Origin: SFWF01 sp045537915 | Lineage (GTDB): Bacteria; Bacillota; Clostridia; Oscillospirales; Acutalibacteraceae | Reading direction: 5' to 3' | Assembly (NCBI GenBank): GCA_045537915.1 | Contig: JAZSQK010000045.1 | Span: forward strand, 14,240 to 78,239 | DNA length: 64,000 bases | Shown here: positions 23,315 to 33,351 of the stretch, piece after piece | How positions within the stretch are numbered: position 1 is the stretch's first letter | Layout: the number at the start of each line of letters is the position of its first letter | Program-made: the position numbers and the translations under genes | The notes under the pieces: model-generated | Told to the model about the DNA's origin: nothing | What the model saw: the letters and a program-made list of their open reading frames with translations, nothing else | Databases searched by the model: none

Positions 23315-26300
23315 ATGACAAATACACGTAAGAAACTCAGAAAGATATTAAGCGTTATTGTTTGTATAGCGCTGATAATGTCTTATATCCCCTCTCTTAT
23401 AACAGCTTCTGCGGCACCTGCCGAGCAGAATTATTACAAGAGAACGGTAGACACAAATACTATGGACGGTTGGAAGAATTATTTTGACCTTACCGACCTC
23501 GACACCGCCAATGCGGGCGGCGTTTGGACCGACAAATCGGTATTTACCGATACTTCTGACTTCCCGAGCAGTGTTACAATGCTCGACGATGAAAAGAACT
23601 TCCTTACCGCTCTCTCGGCTATCGCCGCTAACAAGGAAATTGTCGGATATTCTACCGTTCCAACCGATACGGTATTTATTCTCGACCTCTCCAACTCTAT
23701 GTCATCAACCGCTCGCACCCAGCTTATAAATGCTACCAATGCGGCAATCGAAAAGCTTCAGTCGACCAATAACAACAACCGTGTTGGCGTTGTGCTTTAT
23801 TCGGGCGAGGACAGAAGCTATGCCGATGCGGTCTCCAGACTTATGCCTATCGACCGCTATACCACAACTGCGACAAGCGGCAATACACCTATATATGTAG
23901 AATATGAAAATGGCGTAGTTAAGCTTGCCGATAACCGTCAGGGTACAGTTCAGGTGCAGGGCTCAAACGGCGCAGTCGTGAGCGAGTCAAAGGAATATGG
24001 CGGCGCAACCTACATTCAGGCAGGTCTCTGGGAAGCCTGGAAAATGTTTAACGAGGTTCCCGATTCCGATATTTATATAGGTAATGACAACTGGCAGAGC
24101 GGCGAATACAGAATGCCTATCATCGTTCTTATGAGCGACGGCGCTCCCACCTTTGGCACCTCCTATTTTGCAGACGTTGAAAATTCAAGATACGGAAACG
24201 GCAACCAGAACGCTACCAAGGCAGATGTCGGTGACGGAAACTCAAACGGTATTACCGCAGGTCAGGGCTTCCTCGTTCAGCTCACCGCATCCTATATCAA
24301 AAACAGAATTGAAAACAAATATAAGGTAAAAGAGACCAACGGCGCAGTCAGAAGCCTTTTCTATACCCTCGGCTTCAACATTTCTCCCGACACAAATCCG
24401 AATACCGTGACCTCGGGCGATGTTGCGCACAGTGTTGTAAACCCCGATGCTTCGACCATTACCGACGCACTCTGGGCAACCTATAACGGACAGGGCACAA
24501 CAATGCAGGTTCCCGTTGAGGGAAGAAACGGCGGCTCCACCAACGTTACAATTACCAAAAATTCCTATGCTACAAGCAAGTCTTATTCCGACGGCTATTT
24601 CTCAGCATCGGGCGACGGACTTACCAATGCCTTTAATGATATAGTTGAGGAAATCGTTCTTCAGTCCCGCTATTATCCCACCCACCTTGAGGGCGGAAGC
24701 CCCGACTTCTCGGGCTATATCACCTTTACCGATACCCTCGGCGAGTATATGGAGGTAAAGCACATTAACGGTATCCTCCTCGGCGACACCCTTTTCGACG
24801 GTCATATGATGGCGTCAAAGCTTGCCGACAATACCTCTAGCGGACTCGGCACACCCGAAAATCCCACCGCTCTCGGCGATGAGTTTATCCGTGCGGTTAA
24901 GACAAGACTTGGAATTGCCGACACCGAAACTGCTCGTGCCCTCGTTGCAAAGGCTTATGAGGATAAACAACTTTACTATGAGAATGCCAATAACTGGTCT
25001 AACTATATCGCATGGTATATGAAGGCAGACGGCACATATCTCGGCTTCTATGATGAGGACGGCACCGAGCCTGTTCCCGCAGACGCCGTTTATATAAGCC
25101 GCTCCTACGGCTTCCTCGGAGAGACCTCGGGCAGTGTCAAGAACAGCGATATGATGTATATGTCTGTTCAGGTTCTCGAGAATATTGAGGACGGAAAGGT
25201 AACGGTAAGCTGGAGAATTCCTGCGGCGCTTGTTCCCACGATTACCTATAACGTTGAGCTTGACGGAAACAGCATAAATAATGCGACAAATGTAAGGATT
25301 TCGGTTGAAAACGCCGACAGCGTTGCTCCCATTCGCCTCATTTACGAAACGGGACTTCGCAGTGACCTTAATGAGTTCAACATTACAAGGGTTCAGGGCT
25401 ATTCGGTAAACGATGCTACACATTTGACCGACGAGCGTCATATTGCTGCCGATGGACACACCCGTCTTTTCTGGAATAACGGTTATGATATTTCGGGTTC
25501 GGACCACACAAAGCACAAGGTTTCTCTTGCAGAGTTTACTCCGAATAAGGAAAATGAGAGATTCTATTACACCTTTAACTCTGCCGTTTATAAGGATTTA
25601 GGAAACGAAAACTACCAGCTTGTAGGCGAGAATGAAACCTTAAGCGATACGGGCGAATATTACCACCGCCGCTATATCTTTACCGATGATTCCACCACCC
25701 CGATTTTCAGGTTTGAAAAAATGTCGGCGGCCTCTATAAAGGCGGCAAGAGATAACGGCTGGCAGCCGAGCTTCGCCACAATCGACAACCAAATTGTCGG
25801 CGCTTGGGCGGTTCCCATAGGAACACCTGCCCGAGAGCTTCAGATGTACAGCGCCGAAAAGGCAGATGACGGAGCCGCAACAAACTCCGCTCATATGGTG
25901 TTCTACCCCTATCTCACCGAGCAGAACGAGATGTATTATGTTGATATGAATCTCGGCAACAACGGACTTTTAGAGGTTACCCCCGCAACAGGACTTAAAA
26001 TATCCAAGACGGTTGACATCTTTGAGGAAGGAACCTCAGATACCTTTAAGTTCAGAATTACCGCATCCCAGAGCGGTTCTTTCAACAGCTTTATTACCGC
26101 AATCGACGAGACTCCGAGCGGAGAGCCTACAATTGCAACCCTTGCAAACGGAGTTTACGAGTTCGAGCTCAAGCGAAACCAGACCTTCTGGCTTTCGGGA
26201 CTTCCCGCAGGCACTACCTATCTGGTAGAGGAAATCTCGGATAACCATGACTATAAGATAAAGAGCGTTCACGTTAACGGAATCTCGACCGGCAAAACCG

Positions 26301-29212
26301 CAGCAGGTACCATCGCACAATACGTTATTGATGATGCTCATTTCGTTAACACAGCGATAGGCGAGGGCGACCTCGTTATCACAAAGCAGGTTGTTGACCA
26401 AGAGGGAAACCCTGTAAATATAAATGAAAATGTTAAATTTACCGCTCAGGTAGCCCTTACCAATGCAGACGGCGATCCCGTTTCGGGCAGCTTTGAGGCA
26501 ACTGGCGGCAGCATTACCGTCCCCGCAAACGGACAGTTCACGGTAACCCTCTCGGGCGGCGAATCCTTCGTGCTTCGTGGCATACCCGAGGAGACCCGTT
26601 ACACCGTAACCGAGCAGAATATACCCGCAGGCTTCAGCCTTAACGCTGACAGAAGTGTTCTTTCGGGTATTGTTGACAGAGATGCGAACGACCAGGCGCT
26701 CATAGTCAACAACTATGCTCCAACCGCTGTTACGGCAGACAATGTTGAGGTGCTTGTTTCGAAGGAAATAAGCGGAGGCCGTACCGAGTGGTTAGACGGG
26801 GAGTACTACGGTTTTACCGTCGATCAAACAGGCACAGCGTCTTCTACTGCTCATAACGTGCTTTCGTTTACCATTCCCGGATACAGCGGCTCGGGCAAAA
26901 CAGGCGGCGGAATTCTTAACGGAGAGGTATTTGATACTGCCGGAACCTATTATTACAGAATTGCCGAAACACTCGGCAATCAGGGCGGTATTACCTATGA
27001 TACCGCAGAGCGTAGCTTCTCGGTAGTTGTCGCAGACAGTGATATGAACGGAAGCCTTGAGATAGTCTCGGTAAACAATGTTATCGGCACCACCGTTACA
27101 AAGGATGAAAATGCATACCTTGTAAGTGCCACCTTTAACAATGTTTATGAACCCACAGGCACTGCTACCGCCTCCATCAATATTGAAAAGCTTATCACAG
27201 GTCATTCAAAGAGCGGCTATCAGTTCGCACTTTATGATGCCGATATTACCTCGGCCGAGGCAAACGAGATAATTCGCTCGGGTCTCACAGGCGCAGACGG
27301 AAAGGCTAACATTACCCTTAACTACTCTGCGGCAGATGTAGGCAACACCTACACCTACTATCTTGCAGAGATCGGCCACGGCGAACTTATCAGAAATATC
27401 CGTTATTCGGATGCTTCCTACAAGATAACCGTTACCGTAAAGGATAACCTTGACGGAACAATTTCTACCGTGGTTCAGGTAGATGGCGATGCATATAGCG
27501 GCAGCGCACTTCAGTTTACAAATGTTTATGTTCCCTCGACCTCCGATTATGTAACCATCTCGGGCAAGAAGGAAATTGACGGAGACCGTGCGCTTAACGC
27601 AAACGAGTTTATTTTCAACCTTACTGCAGTTACCGCAGGAGCACCGATGCCCACCGTGACAACCGTAAGAAATGATGCAAACGGATACTTTGCATTTCCC
27701 GAGATTGAGTTTGCAGATGCCCATAAGGGTCGTACCTTTGTCTATGAGGTTAGAGAGGATGCGACCGCCCAAATCGGCGGCTTTGAGTATGATAATAAGG
27801 TTTATACCGTAACAGTAACTGTTACCGACAATGGCACAACCATTACTGCGACCCCCGTTATCACACTCCCGAACTCCTCGGCTTCGGATATCGTGTTTGT
27901 GAATAAATACACTGCAACACCTGCTACCATAGAGCCCACGGGCACAAAGCTTCTCACAGGAAAGACTTTGCAGGAAAGCGAGTTCCAGTTTGTGATTGAG
28001 CGCATAACCGCAGGCGCACCGATGCCCTATAATGATGCCGAAATGAACGCTGTTACCAACTATGCGAGCGGAAGAATTGAGTTCGGCACCTTTACCTTCA
28101 ATAAGAAGGGCGTATACCTTTACAAGATATACGAAAATGACAAGGGCGATAACCGTTACGATTGCGATAAGGCGGTTTACATTATGACCGTAACCGTAAC
28201 CGATAACTCCGAAGGAAAACTAACGGCTAACTACACTCTCGCAAAGGACGGCGCAGCATCGGGCGAAATAGTATTCCGCAACGGCTTCGTGCCCACCGCA
28301 ATAGAGTATGATATTTATGCAAACTTCGGTGGCGAAAAGACTCTTGAGGGCAGACCTCTTGAGGAAGGCGAGTTTGAGTTTATGCTCATTAACGCTATCA
28401 ACGGTCAGCAGATAGGCGACATTGTTAAGAACGGTGCAGACGGCAAGGTTTCCTTCCCTGCAATTTCGCTTCACACTGTCGGCACCTATCACTATAAGAT
28501 TAGTGAGGTTGGCGGCGACGAGAAGGGTGTTACCTATGACTCGGTCGTTTACCACGTTGTAGTTGGCGTAGAGCAGAATGATGCAGGAGAACTCGTAATT
28601 GTCCGCAACGAGCTTCACAAGGCAACCGTTGTCGGCGACACTACAAACTACGAGGAAATTACCGATAGCGGAGAGATTGCATTTGTTAACACCTATAAGG
28701 CAGATGCGGGAGAGATAAGGCTCGGCGGCAAAAAGATTCTCACAGGCAGAAAACTGAATGAGGGAGAATTCACCTTCAACCTCTATTTCGCAAAGCTGGA
28801 CCAAAACGGCAAATGGGTAAAGGATCAGCTTGTTGAACAGGTCGAAAATGATTCCGACGGCAACTTTGCCTTCGAAACACGCTTTTCAGAAGAAGCGGCA
28901 ACCTACATCTACTTCATAACCGAGGACGCTACCGAAAAGAAGAGCCAAGTTACCTATGACACCACCGAATATATGGTAGTCGTAACCTCTACCGACAATC
29001 TTGAGGGCGATATGGAAATAAGCTATCAGTATACGGTTGGAGAAGATACGGTCGAAGGAATTACCTTTACAAACACCTATACCGCTCCTCCTCCGATAGT
29101 CCAGACAGGCGACAACTCTAGTATGTGGCTTTGGGCTATAATGGCCCTCATCAGCACGGCAGGAGTTTTTGCAACCGGCTACTATACCTTCCGCAAAAAA
29201 GAGCAAAACTAA
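23315..29212 (+). CDS. Giant cell-surface adhesin: VWA domain plus pilin-type isopeptide repeats
   Basis: 1965-aa surface protein. Residues 1-33 are a signal peptide. A von Willebrand A domain follows with the metal site DLSNSMSS (about 124) and a later SDGAPTFG (about 273). After about 890 come beta domains of the Cna-B/streptococcal pilin (Spy0128-like) type. At least four similar units open with a KxLxG/L-x-EGEFxF pattern near residues 1412, 1541, 1670 and 1802, each ending with a TYDxxxYxVxVxV strand; Lys-Asn isopeptide bonds are expected. The end PIVQTGDNS, a hydrophobic helix and RKKEQN form a sorting signal with VQTG in place of LPxTG. No sortase or pilin partner is adjacent. It is probably co-transcribed with tetR. 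Confidence 0.93.
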   Translation: MTNTRKKLRKILSVIVCIALIMSYIPSLITASAAPAEQNYYKRTVDTNTMDGWKNYFDLTDLDTANAGGVWTDKSVFTDTSDFPSSVTMLDDEKNFLTALSAIAANKEIVGYSTVPTDTVFILDLSNSMSSTARTQLINATNAAIEKLQSTNNNNRVGVVLYSGEDRSYADAVSRLMPIDRYTTTATSGNTPIYVEYENGVVKLADNRQGTVQVQGSNGAVVSESKEYGGATYIQAGLWEAWKMFNEVPDSDIYIGNDNWQSGEYRMPIIVLMSDGAPTFGTSYFADVENSRYGNGNQNATKADVGDGNSNGITAGQGFLVQLTASYIKNRIENKYKVKETNGAVRSLFYTLGFNISPDTNPNTVTSGDVAHSVVNPDASTITDALWATYNGQGTTMQVPVEGRNGGSTNVTITKNSYATSKSYSDGYFSASGDGLTNAFNDIVEEIVLQSRYYPTHLEGGSPDFSGYITFTDTLGEYMEVKHINGILLGDTLFDGHMMASKLADNTSSGLGTPENPTALGDEFIRAVKTRLGIADTETARALVAKAYEDKQLYYENANNWSNYIAWYMKADGTYLGFYDEDGTEPVPADAVYISRSYGFLGETSGSVKNSDMMYMSVQVLENIEDGKVTVSWRIPAALVPTITYNVELDGNSINNATNVRISVENADSVAPIRLIYETGLRSDLNEFNITRVQGYSVNDATHLTDERHIAADGHTRLFWNNGYDISGSDHTKHKVSLAEFTPNKENERFYYTFNSAVYKDLGNENYQLVGENETLSDTGEYYHRRYIFTDDSTTPIFRFEKMSAASIKAARDNGWQPSFATIDNQIVGAWAVPIGTPARELQMYSAEKADDGAATNSAHMVFYPYLTEQNEMYYVDMNLGNNGLLEVTPATGLKISKTVDIFEEGTSDTFKFRITASQSGSFNSFITAIDETPSGEPTIATLANGVYEFELKRNQTFWLSGLPAGTTYLVEEISDNHDYKIKSVHVNGISTGKTAAGTIAQYVIDDAHFVNTAIGEGDLVITKQVVDQEGNPVNINENVKFTAQVALTNADGDPVSGSFEATGGSITVPANGQFTVTLSGGESFVLRGIPEETRYTVTEQNIPAGFSLNADRSVLSGIVDRDANDQALIVNNYAPTAVTADNVEVLVSKEISGGRTEWLDGEYYGFTVDQTGTASSTAHNVLSFTIPGYSGSGKTGGGILNGEVFDTAGTYYYRIAETLGNQGGITYDTAERSFSVVVADSDMNGSLEIVSVNNVIGTTVTKDENAYLVSATFNNVYEPTGTATASINIEKLITGHSKSGYQFALYDADITSAEANEIIRSGLTGADGKANITLNYSAADVGNTYTYYLAEIGHGELIRNIRYSDASYKITVTVKDNLDGTISTVVQVDGDAYSGSALQFTNVYVPSTSDYVTISGKKEIDGDRALNANEFIFNLTAVTAGAPMPTVTTVRNDANGYFAFPEIEFADAHKGRTFVYEVREDATAQIGGFEYDNKVYTVTVTVTDNGTTITATPVITLPNSSASDIVFVNKYTATPATIEPTGTKLLTGKTLQESEFQFVIERITAGAPMPYNDAEMNAVTNYASGRIEFGTFTFNKKGVYLYKIYENDKGDNRYDCDKAVYIMTVTVTDNSEGKLTANYTLAKDGAASGEIVFRNGFVPTAIEYDIYANFGGEKTLEGRPLEEGEFEFMLINAINGQQIGDIVKNGADGKVSFPAISLHTVGTYHYKISEVGGDEKGVTYDSVVYHVVVGVEQNDAGELVIVRNELHKATVVGDTTNYEEITDSGEIAFVNTYKADAGEIRLGGKKILTGRKLNEGEFTFNLYFAKLDQNGKWVKDQLVEQVENDSDGNFAFETRFSEEAATYIYFITEDATEKKSQVTYDTTEYMVVVTSTDNLEGDMEISYQYTVGEDTVEGITFTNTYTAPPPIVQTGDNSSMWLWAIMALISTAGVFATGYYTFRKKEQN

Positions 29213-29220
29213 CTGAATGA

Positions 29221-29246
29221 AAGGCATCGGAAACGGTGCCTTTTTT
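29221..29246 (+). terminator. Terminator after the adhesin gene
   Basis: AAGGCATCG, GAAA, CGGTGCCTT with a T run; one G-U pair. Confidence 0.85.
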
Positions 29247-29307
29247 CTTTTTGTATAGAAAGTCAGGGAAGGTCAAAAACTTTTTACAATTTCTTCACAT
29301 TTACCTA

Positions 29308-29372
29308 TTGACAAAGGGGGAAGAAAGTGGTAAATTATACTTGCGTTAGCACTCTAACCGCTAGAGTGCTAA
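29308..29372 (+). promoter_or_regulatory. Heat-shock promoter with CIRCE operator
   Basis: TTGACA (29308-29313) with a TAAATT -10 after 17 bases. The operator TTAGCACTC (29346-29354), nine bases, GAGTGCTAA (29364-29372) is a perfect CIRCE element, the binding site of HrcA encoded immediately downstream. The operon is therefore repressed by HrcA and induced when HrcA loses activity on heating. Confidence 0.97.
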
Positions 29373-29394
29373 ATAATAAAAAGGGGGTTATGCG

Positions 29395-30426
29395 ATGGAG
29401 TTGACACCACGTAAAAAGGCGATACTTGCCGAAATAGTACTGGCTCACATTGAAACGGGAGAACCTATCGGCTCGAAGATTTTGGCAGAAAAACTCCCCA
29501 ATGCGCCCTCTACCGCAACCCTCAGGAATGAGATGAGTGACCTTTGTGAAATGGGTTATCTCGAGCAGCCGCACACCTCGGCGGGAAGGCTTCCCACAAG
29601 CAAGGCCTACAGACTGTATGTAACCGAGCTTATGAAGCCGAACGCCTTGTCAGAGGAGGGCAGAGAGTTAATCGACCGAATGTTGTCGAGCGTTACCCCC
29701 GACCCTGAGAGCATCTCTGCGGCGGCGGCAGATATTTTGTCAAAGCTGACAGGCCTACCCACCCTTACCGCCCTCGGTGTAAGCCGAAGGGTAAGAATAA
29801 AAAGGGTATCCCTTCTTCCGATGGGAAAAAATTCGGCGGTCATATTCGTGATAACCGATGACGGAAGGGCAAGAAGCAGATTCGTCTACTGCGAAACAAG
29901 GCTAACACCACAGCTTATAGAGCTTTTTGACAGGCTTGTGGGAGAGAAGGTGCTCGGTCGTGATGTAACCGAGCTGGACGCCGCCTATCTGCAAAGCGTA
30001 GCCGTACTCGGAGGGCTTGACACCCTTTCCCTAGCGCCCTTACTGTCGGGAGTATTTGAACTTGCCAGACAGACCGCAAGAACACAGGTTGAAATCGGCG
30101 GCGCCGCAAACCTCTTTTCCATATGCAAGGGAGATGCTGAGGCAAAAAGGCTTCTCCAGCTGCTCGGCGAGGGAGATACGGTCCATAGCTTGTTCAGCCG
30201 AATGACCTCTCCCGTAGATGTAATCTTCGGAGATGATACGGCATACAGTGAGCTCAAGCCCACAGGAATGATTGTGGCCTCCTACGGCTCGGAGCAGGAG
30301 CTTGGAAGAATAGCTGTAATAGGACCGACGAGAATGGCATACTCCACCCTTATGCCGAGTGTTGAATATATGGCAAAGCGTGTGGGAAAAATTATGACTG
30401 ATGTACTTAAAGGATTGGAGGAATAA
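29395..30426 (+). CDS. hrcA: Heat-inducible transcription repressor HrcA
   Basis: 343-aa repressor of the class I heat-shock genes that binds CIRCE and needs GroE to fold. The N-terminal winged helix is visible (LTPRKKAILAEIVLAHIETGEPIGSKILAEKL, STATLRNEMSDLCEMGYLEQPHTSAGRLPTS), followed by the GAF-like dimerisation domain and the C-terminal MTSPVDVIFGDD and IAVIGPTRMAYSTLMPSVEYMAKRV, both family signatures. Length is normal. It starts at the ATG at 29395, right after the CIRCE promoter, and grpE follows two bases after its stop. Confidence 0.98.
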   Translation: MELTPRKKAILAEIVLAHIETGEPIGSKILAEKLPNAPSTATLRNEMSDLCEMGYLEQPHTSAGRLPTSKAYRLYVTELMKPNALSEEGRELIDRMLSSVTPDPESISAAAADILSKLTGLPTLTALGVSRRVRIKRVSLLPMGKNSAVIFVITDDGRARSRFVYCETRLTPQLIELFDRLVGEKVLGRDVTELDAAYLQSVAVLGGLDTLSLAPLLSGVFELARQTARTQVEIGGAANLFSICKGDAEAKRLLQLLGEGDTVHSLFSRMTSPVDVIFGDDTAYSELKPTGMIVASYGSEQELGRIAVIGPTRMAYSTLMPSVEYMAKRVGKIMTDVLKGLEE

Positions 30427-30428
30427 GG

Positions 30429-30941
30429 ATGGCAGATGAGGTAAAAACCCCCGAAGAACAGACAGAAGAGCCTGTAAAAAAGGAAAAAAAGCCGAGAAAA
30501 AATCTTGAACTTGAAAAGGTAAAGGCCGAGCTTGAAAGCACAAAGGATATGCTTCTTCGCACCGCCGCAGAGTTTGATAACTTCAAAAAGCGGACCGAGA
30601 GAGAAAAGCTTTCAACTGCCGAATATTCAAAGGCATCGGTTATAAAAACACTTTTACCGATACTTGATAATGCCGACAGAGCGGCCCAGTTTGATCAGGG
30701 TACCGAACAGTACAATAAAGGTATAGAGATGATAGTCAAACAGCTCGCTGACCTGTCGGGAAAGCTTGGACTGATTGAGATAGGAACTGTCGGAGAAGAG
30801 TTTAACCCCGAGGTTCACGAGGCAATAATGCATATCGATGACGAAAGTCTCGGAGAAAACACAGTTTCTGCAGTAATGCAAAAGGGCTATAAAATCGGCG
30901 ACACCGTTGTCAGACCGGCTATGGTGCAGGTAGCAAATTAA
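30429..30941 (+). CDS. grpE: Nucleotide exchange factor GrpE
   Basis: 170-aa cochaperone that releases ADP from DnaK. A charged, disordered N-terminus (1-35) precedes the long coiled coil (LEKVKAELESTKDMLLRTAAEFDNFKKRTEREK). The C-terminal beta domain ends with GYKIGDTVVRPAMVQVAN, the GrpE signature. It starts at the ATG at 30429 with GGAGGAATAAGG just upstream, inside the operon after hrcA. A purine-rich repeat follows before dnaK. Confidence 0.98.
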   Translation: MADEVKTPEEQTEEPVKKEKKPRKNLELEKVKAELESTKDMLLRTAAEFDNFKKRTEREKLSTAEYSKASVIKTLLPILDNADRAAQFDQGTEQYNKGIEMIVKQLADLSGKLGLIEIGTVGEEFNPEVHEAIMHIDDESLGENTVSAVMQKGYKIGDTVVRPAMVQVAN

Positions 30942-30969
30942 GGGAAAAGGGAAAGGGGAAAAGGGAAGG
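30941..30969 (+). repeat. Purine-rich repeat (GGGAAAAGGG type) after grpE
   Basis: Four or more G runs of 3-4 separated by A3-4 (AGGGAAAAGGGAAAGGGG and on). The pattern meets the usual G-quadruplex spacing. The same motif recurs at 32898-32918 and, inverted, at 33352-33382. Confidence 0.7.
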
Positions 30970-31040
30970 CGACAGAGCTTTAACTTAACCCTTGCTTATA
31001 AGTATTAAATTTAAAACTAATCTTAAAGGAGATTTTTATT

Positions 31041-32876
31041 ATGGGAAAAATTATTGGTATTGACTTAGGTACAACTAACTCCTGCGTTGCAGTTATGGAG
31101 GGCGGAGAGCCTGTCGTAATCGCTAACGCTGAGGGTTCAAGAACAACACCTTCTGTAGTTGCTTTTTCTAAAACAGGAGAGAGGATGGTAGGTCAGGTGG
31201 CAAAGCGACAGGCTATCACAAACCCCGACCGCACAATCGCTTCCATTAAGCGTGATATGGGTACTGCAAACACCGTTTCTATCGACGGCAAGGCATACAC
31301 ACCTCAGGAGATTTCTGCAATCATTCTTCAGAAGCTTAAGGCCGATGCAGAGGCATATCTCGGAACGACTGTTACCGAGGCTGTTATCACAGTTCCTGCA
31401 TATTTTACCGACGCTCAGCGTCAGGCAACCAAGGATGCAGGAAAAATTGCAGGTCTTGAGGTAAAGAGAATTATCAACGAGCCTACCGCTGCGGCTCTGG
31501 CTTATTCTATTGATAAGGAAGACGACCAGAAGGTTATGGTATATGACCTTGGCGGCGGTACCTTCGACGTTTCTATCATTGAAATGGGTGATGGAGTTCA
31601 GGAAGTTTTAGCAACCGCAGGTAACAACCGTCTTGGCGGCGACGATTTCGATAAGAGAATTATGGACTGGATTGTTGCAGGCTTTAAGGCTGAAAACGGA
31701 ATTGATCTTTCAAACGACAAGATGGCAATGCAGAGAATCAAGGAGGCCGCAGAAAAGGCAAAGATCGACCTTTCGGGTATGACCACAACCGACATCAACC
31801 TCCCCTTCATCACTGCAGATGCTACAGGACCCAAGCACTATGAGGCAACCCTCACCCGTGCAAAGTTCAACGAGCTTACTGATGACCTTGTTGAAGCAAC
31901 AATGGCTCCCGTTCGTCAGGCACTCAGTGACTCGGGACTCGATAAGAGCCAGATTCACAAGGTTCTTATGGTCGGCGGTTCTTCAAGAATTCCCGCTGTT
32001 CAGGAAGCGGTTCAGAAGTTTATCGGCAAAGAGCCCTCTAAGGGACTTAACCCCGATGAGTGCGTCGCCCTCGGCGCTGCTATTCAGGGCGGCGTTCTCG
32101 GCGGCGATGTTAAGGGACTTCTCCTCCTCGATGTAACACCGCTTTCACTCGGAATCGAAACAATGGGCGGCGTTTCAACCAAGGTTATCGACAGAAATAC
32201 CACCATTCCTGCCAAGAAGAGTCAGATTTTCTCTACCGCTGCCGACGGTCAGACCTCGGTTGAGGTACACGTGCTTCAGGGCGAACGTGAATTTGCAAGA
32301 GATAACAAGACACTCGGTGTATTCCACCTCGACGGAATTGCTCCCGCACCCCGTGGAATCCCCCAGATTGAAGTTACCTTTGATATCGACGCTAACGGTA
32401 TCGTTCACGTTTCTGCAAAGGACCTCGGCACAGGCAAGGAGAATGACATTACCATCACTTCTTCTACAAATATGTCCAAAGAGGATATTGACAAGGCTGT
32501 AAAAGAGGCTGAACAGTATGCCGCAGAGGATAAGAAGCGTAAGGAAGAGGTAGACCTCAGAAACGGCGCCGACCAGATGGTTTACACCACCGAAAAGACC
32601 ATTTCTGAAATGGGCGATAAGCTTTCCGAGGATGAAAAGAAGAACCTTGAGGATGCTAAAGAGGCTCTTAAAGAAGCTCTTAAGGGCGAAGACTTAGACG
32701 CTATCAAGGCAAAGCAGGAGGAGCTTCAGAAGCAGGTTTACGCCGTTTCCGAAAAGCTTTACAAGGCTGCTGCCGAGGCTCAGGCTGCAGCCCAAGGCGG
32801 CGCTGATTCAGGTGCACAGGGCGCCGACCCCAATGTCTATGATGCCGACTTTACGGATGTAGACGAGAACAAATAA
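31041..32876 (+). CDS. dnaK: Chaperone DnaK (Hsp70)
   Basis: 611-aa ATP-dependent chaperone. The ATPase domain starts IIGIDLGTTNSCVAVMEGG and has VPAYFTDAQRQATKDAGKIAGL, VYDLGGGTFDVSI and VGGSSRIPAV. The substrate-binding domain begins near residue 360 (LLLDVTPLSLGIETMGG), and the helical lid ends in a Gln/Ala/Gly-rich linker and a short acidic tail (DADFTDVDENK). Length is typical for Gram-positive DnaK. A strong AAAGGAG precedes the ATG. It works with GrpE (upstream) and DnaJ (downstream). Confidence 0.99.
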   Translation: MGKIIGIDLGTTNSCVAVMEGGEPVVIANAEGSRTTPSVVAFSKTGERMVGQVAKRQAITNPDRTIASIKRDMGTANTVSIDGKAYTPQEISAIILQKLKADAEAYLGTTVTEAVITVPAYFTDAQRQATKDAGKIAGLEVKRIINEPTAAALAYSIDKEDDQKVMVYDLGGGTFDVSIIEMGDGVQEVLATAGNNRLGGDDFDKRIMDWIVAGFKAENGIDLSNDKMAMQRIKEAAEKAKIDLSGMTTTDINLPFITADATGPKHYEATLTRAKFNELTDDLVEATMAPVRQALSDSGLDKSQIHKVLMVGGSSRIPAVQEAVQKFIGKEPSKGLNPDECVALGAAIQGGVLGGDVKGLLLLDVTPLSLGIETMGGVSTKVIDRNTTIPAKKSQIFSTAADGQTSVEVHVLQGEREFARDNKTLGVFHLDGIAPAPRGIPQIEVTFDIDANGIVHVSAKDLGTGKENDITITSSTNMSKEDIDKAVKEAEQYAAEDKKRKEEVDLRNGADQMVYTTEKTISEMGDKLSEDEKKNLEDAKEALKEALKGEDLDAIKAKQEELQKQVYAVSEKLYKAAAEAQAAAQGGADSGAQGADPNVYDADFTDVDENK

Positions 32877-32897
32877 GGCGGAGCCTTATTTGTTCGA

Positions 32898-32918
32898 GGG
32901 AAAGGGGAAAAGGGAAAG
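32898..32918 (+). repeat. Purine-rich repeat between dnaK and the four-helix-bundle gene
   Basis: GGGAAAGGGGAAAAGGGAAA, the same G/A motif as after grpE. With the C/T-rich copy at 33352-33382 it forms an inverted pair around the inserted gene. Confidence 0.7.
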
Positions 32919-32945
32919 CTTCCTAAGAATTCCTCTGAAAAAACC

Positions 32946-33308
32946 ATGGGATATATTGTATTTAAAGATTTAAAAGTATGGCAAATATCGATGGATCTTG
33001 TGGAAGAAGTATATGAATTAACAAAACTGCTTCCAAAGGAAGAAAATTTCGGATTATCTTTGCAGATTCGCAGAGCAGCAGTTTCTGTTCCATCAAATAT
33101 TGCTGAAGGGAATTCCAGAAATTCTACGAAAGAGTATGTGAATTTCTTAAGCATAGCTAGAGGTTCAAATTCTGAAGTTATGACGCAATTGCTTATTTGT
33201 AAGCGATTGGGATACTTTAATGACGAGCAAGTTAAAATAGCTGAATCACTCAGCTATGAGATTAGCAAAATGCTGAATGCAATGATTGCTAAGTTATCAA
33301 ACAAATAG
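32946..33308 (+). CDS. S23/IVP-type four-helix-bundle protein inserted in the dnaK operon
   Basis: 120 aa. Clear family features: FKDLKVWQISMDLVEEVYELTKLLPKEENFGL, LQIRRAAVSVPSNIAEGNSRNSTKEYVNFLSIARGSNSEVMTQLLI and a final helix ISKMLNAMIAKL. Proteins of this family form pentameric helical bundles and are often encoded inside 23S rRNA intervening sequences or beside repeats; function is unknown. Here it separates dnaK from dnaJ, which are normally adjacent. It is flanked by inverted G/A-rich repeats and is more A+T-rich than its neighbours, which points to insertion. Its ribosome site is weak (start ATG at 32946). A paralogue lies at 4806-5147. Confidence 0.9.
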   Translation: MGYIVFKDLKVWQISMDLVEEVYELTKLLPKEENFGLSLQIRRAAVSVPSNIAEGNSRNSTKEYVNFLSIARGSNSEVMTQLLICKRLGYFNDEQVKIAESLSYEISKMLNAMIAKLSNK

Positions 33309-33351
33309 TGGGAGTATGAGAAAGTAGATAAAGGAAAGGCTTTATTTAAGT

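Noticed and set aside
24815..25516. Long minus-strand open frames opposite the adhesin gene (also 27206-27772, 28220-28804)
   Set aside because: They lie wholly inside the strongly supported adhesin reading frame, have no ribosome sites and arise from its biased codon use.
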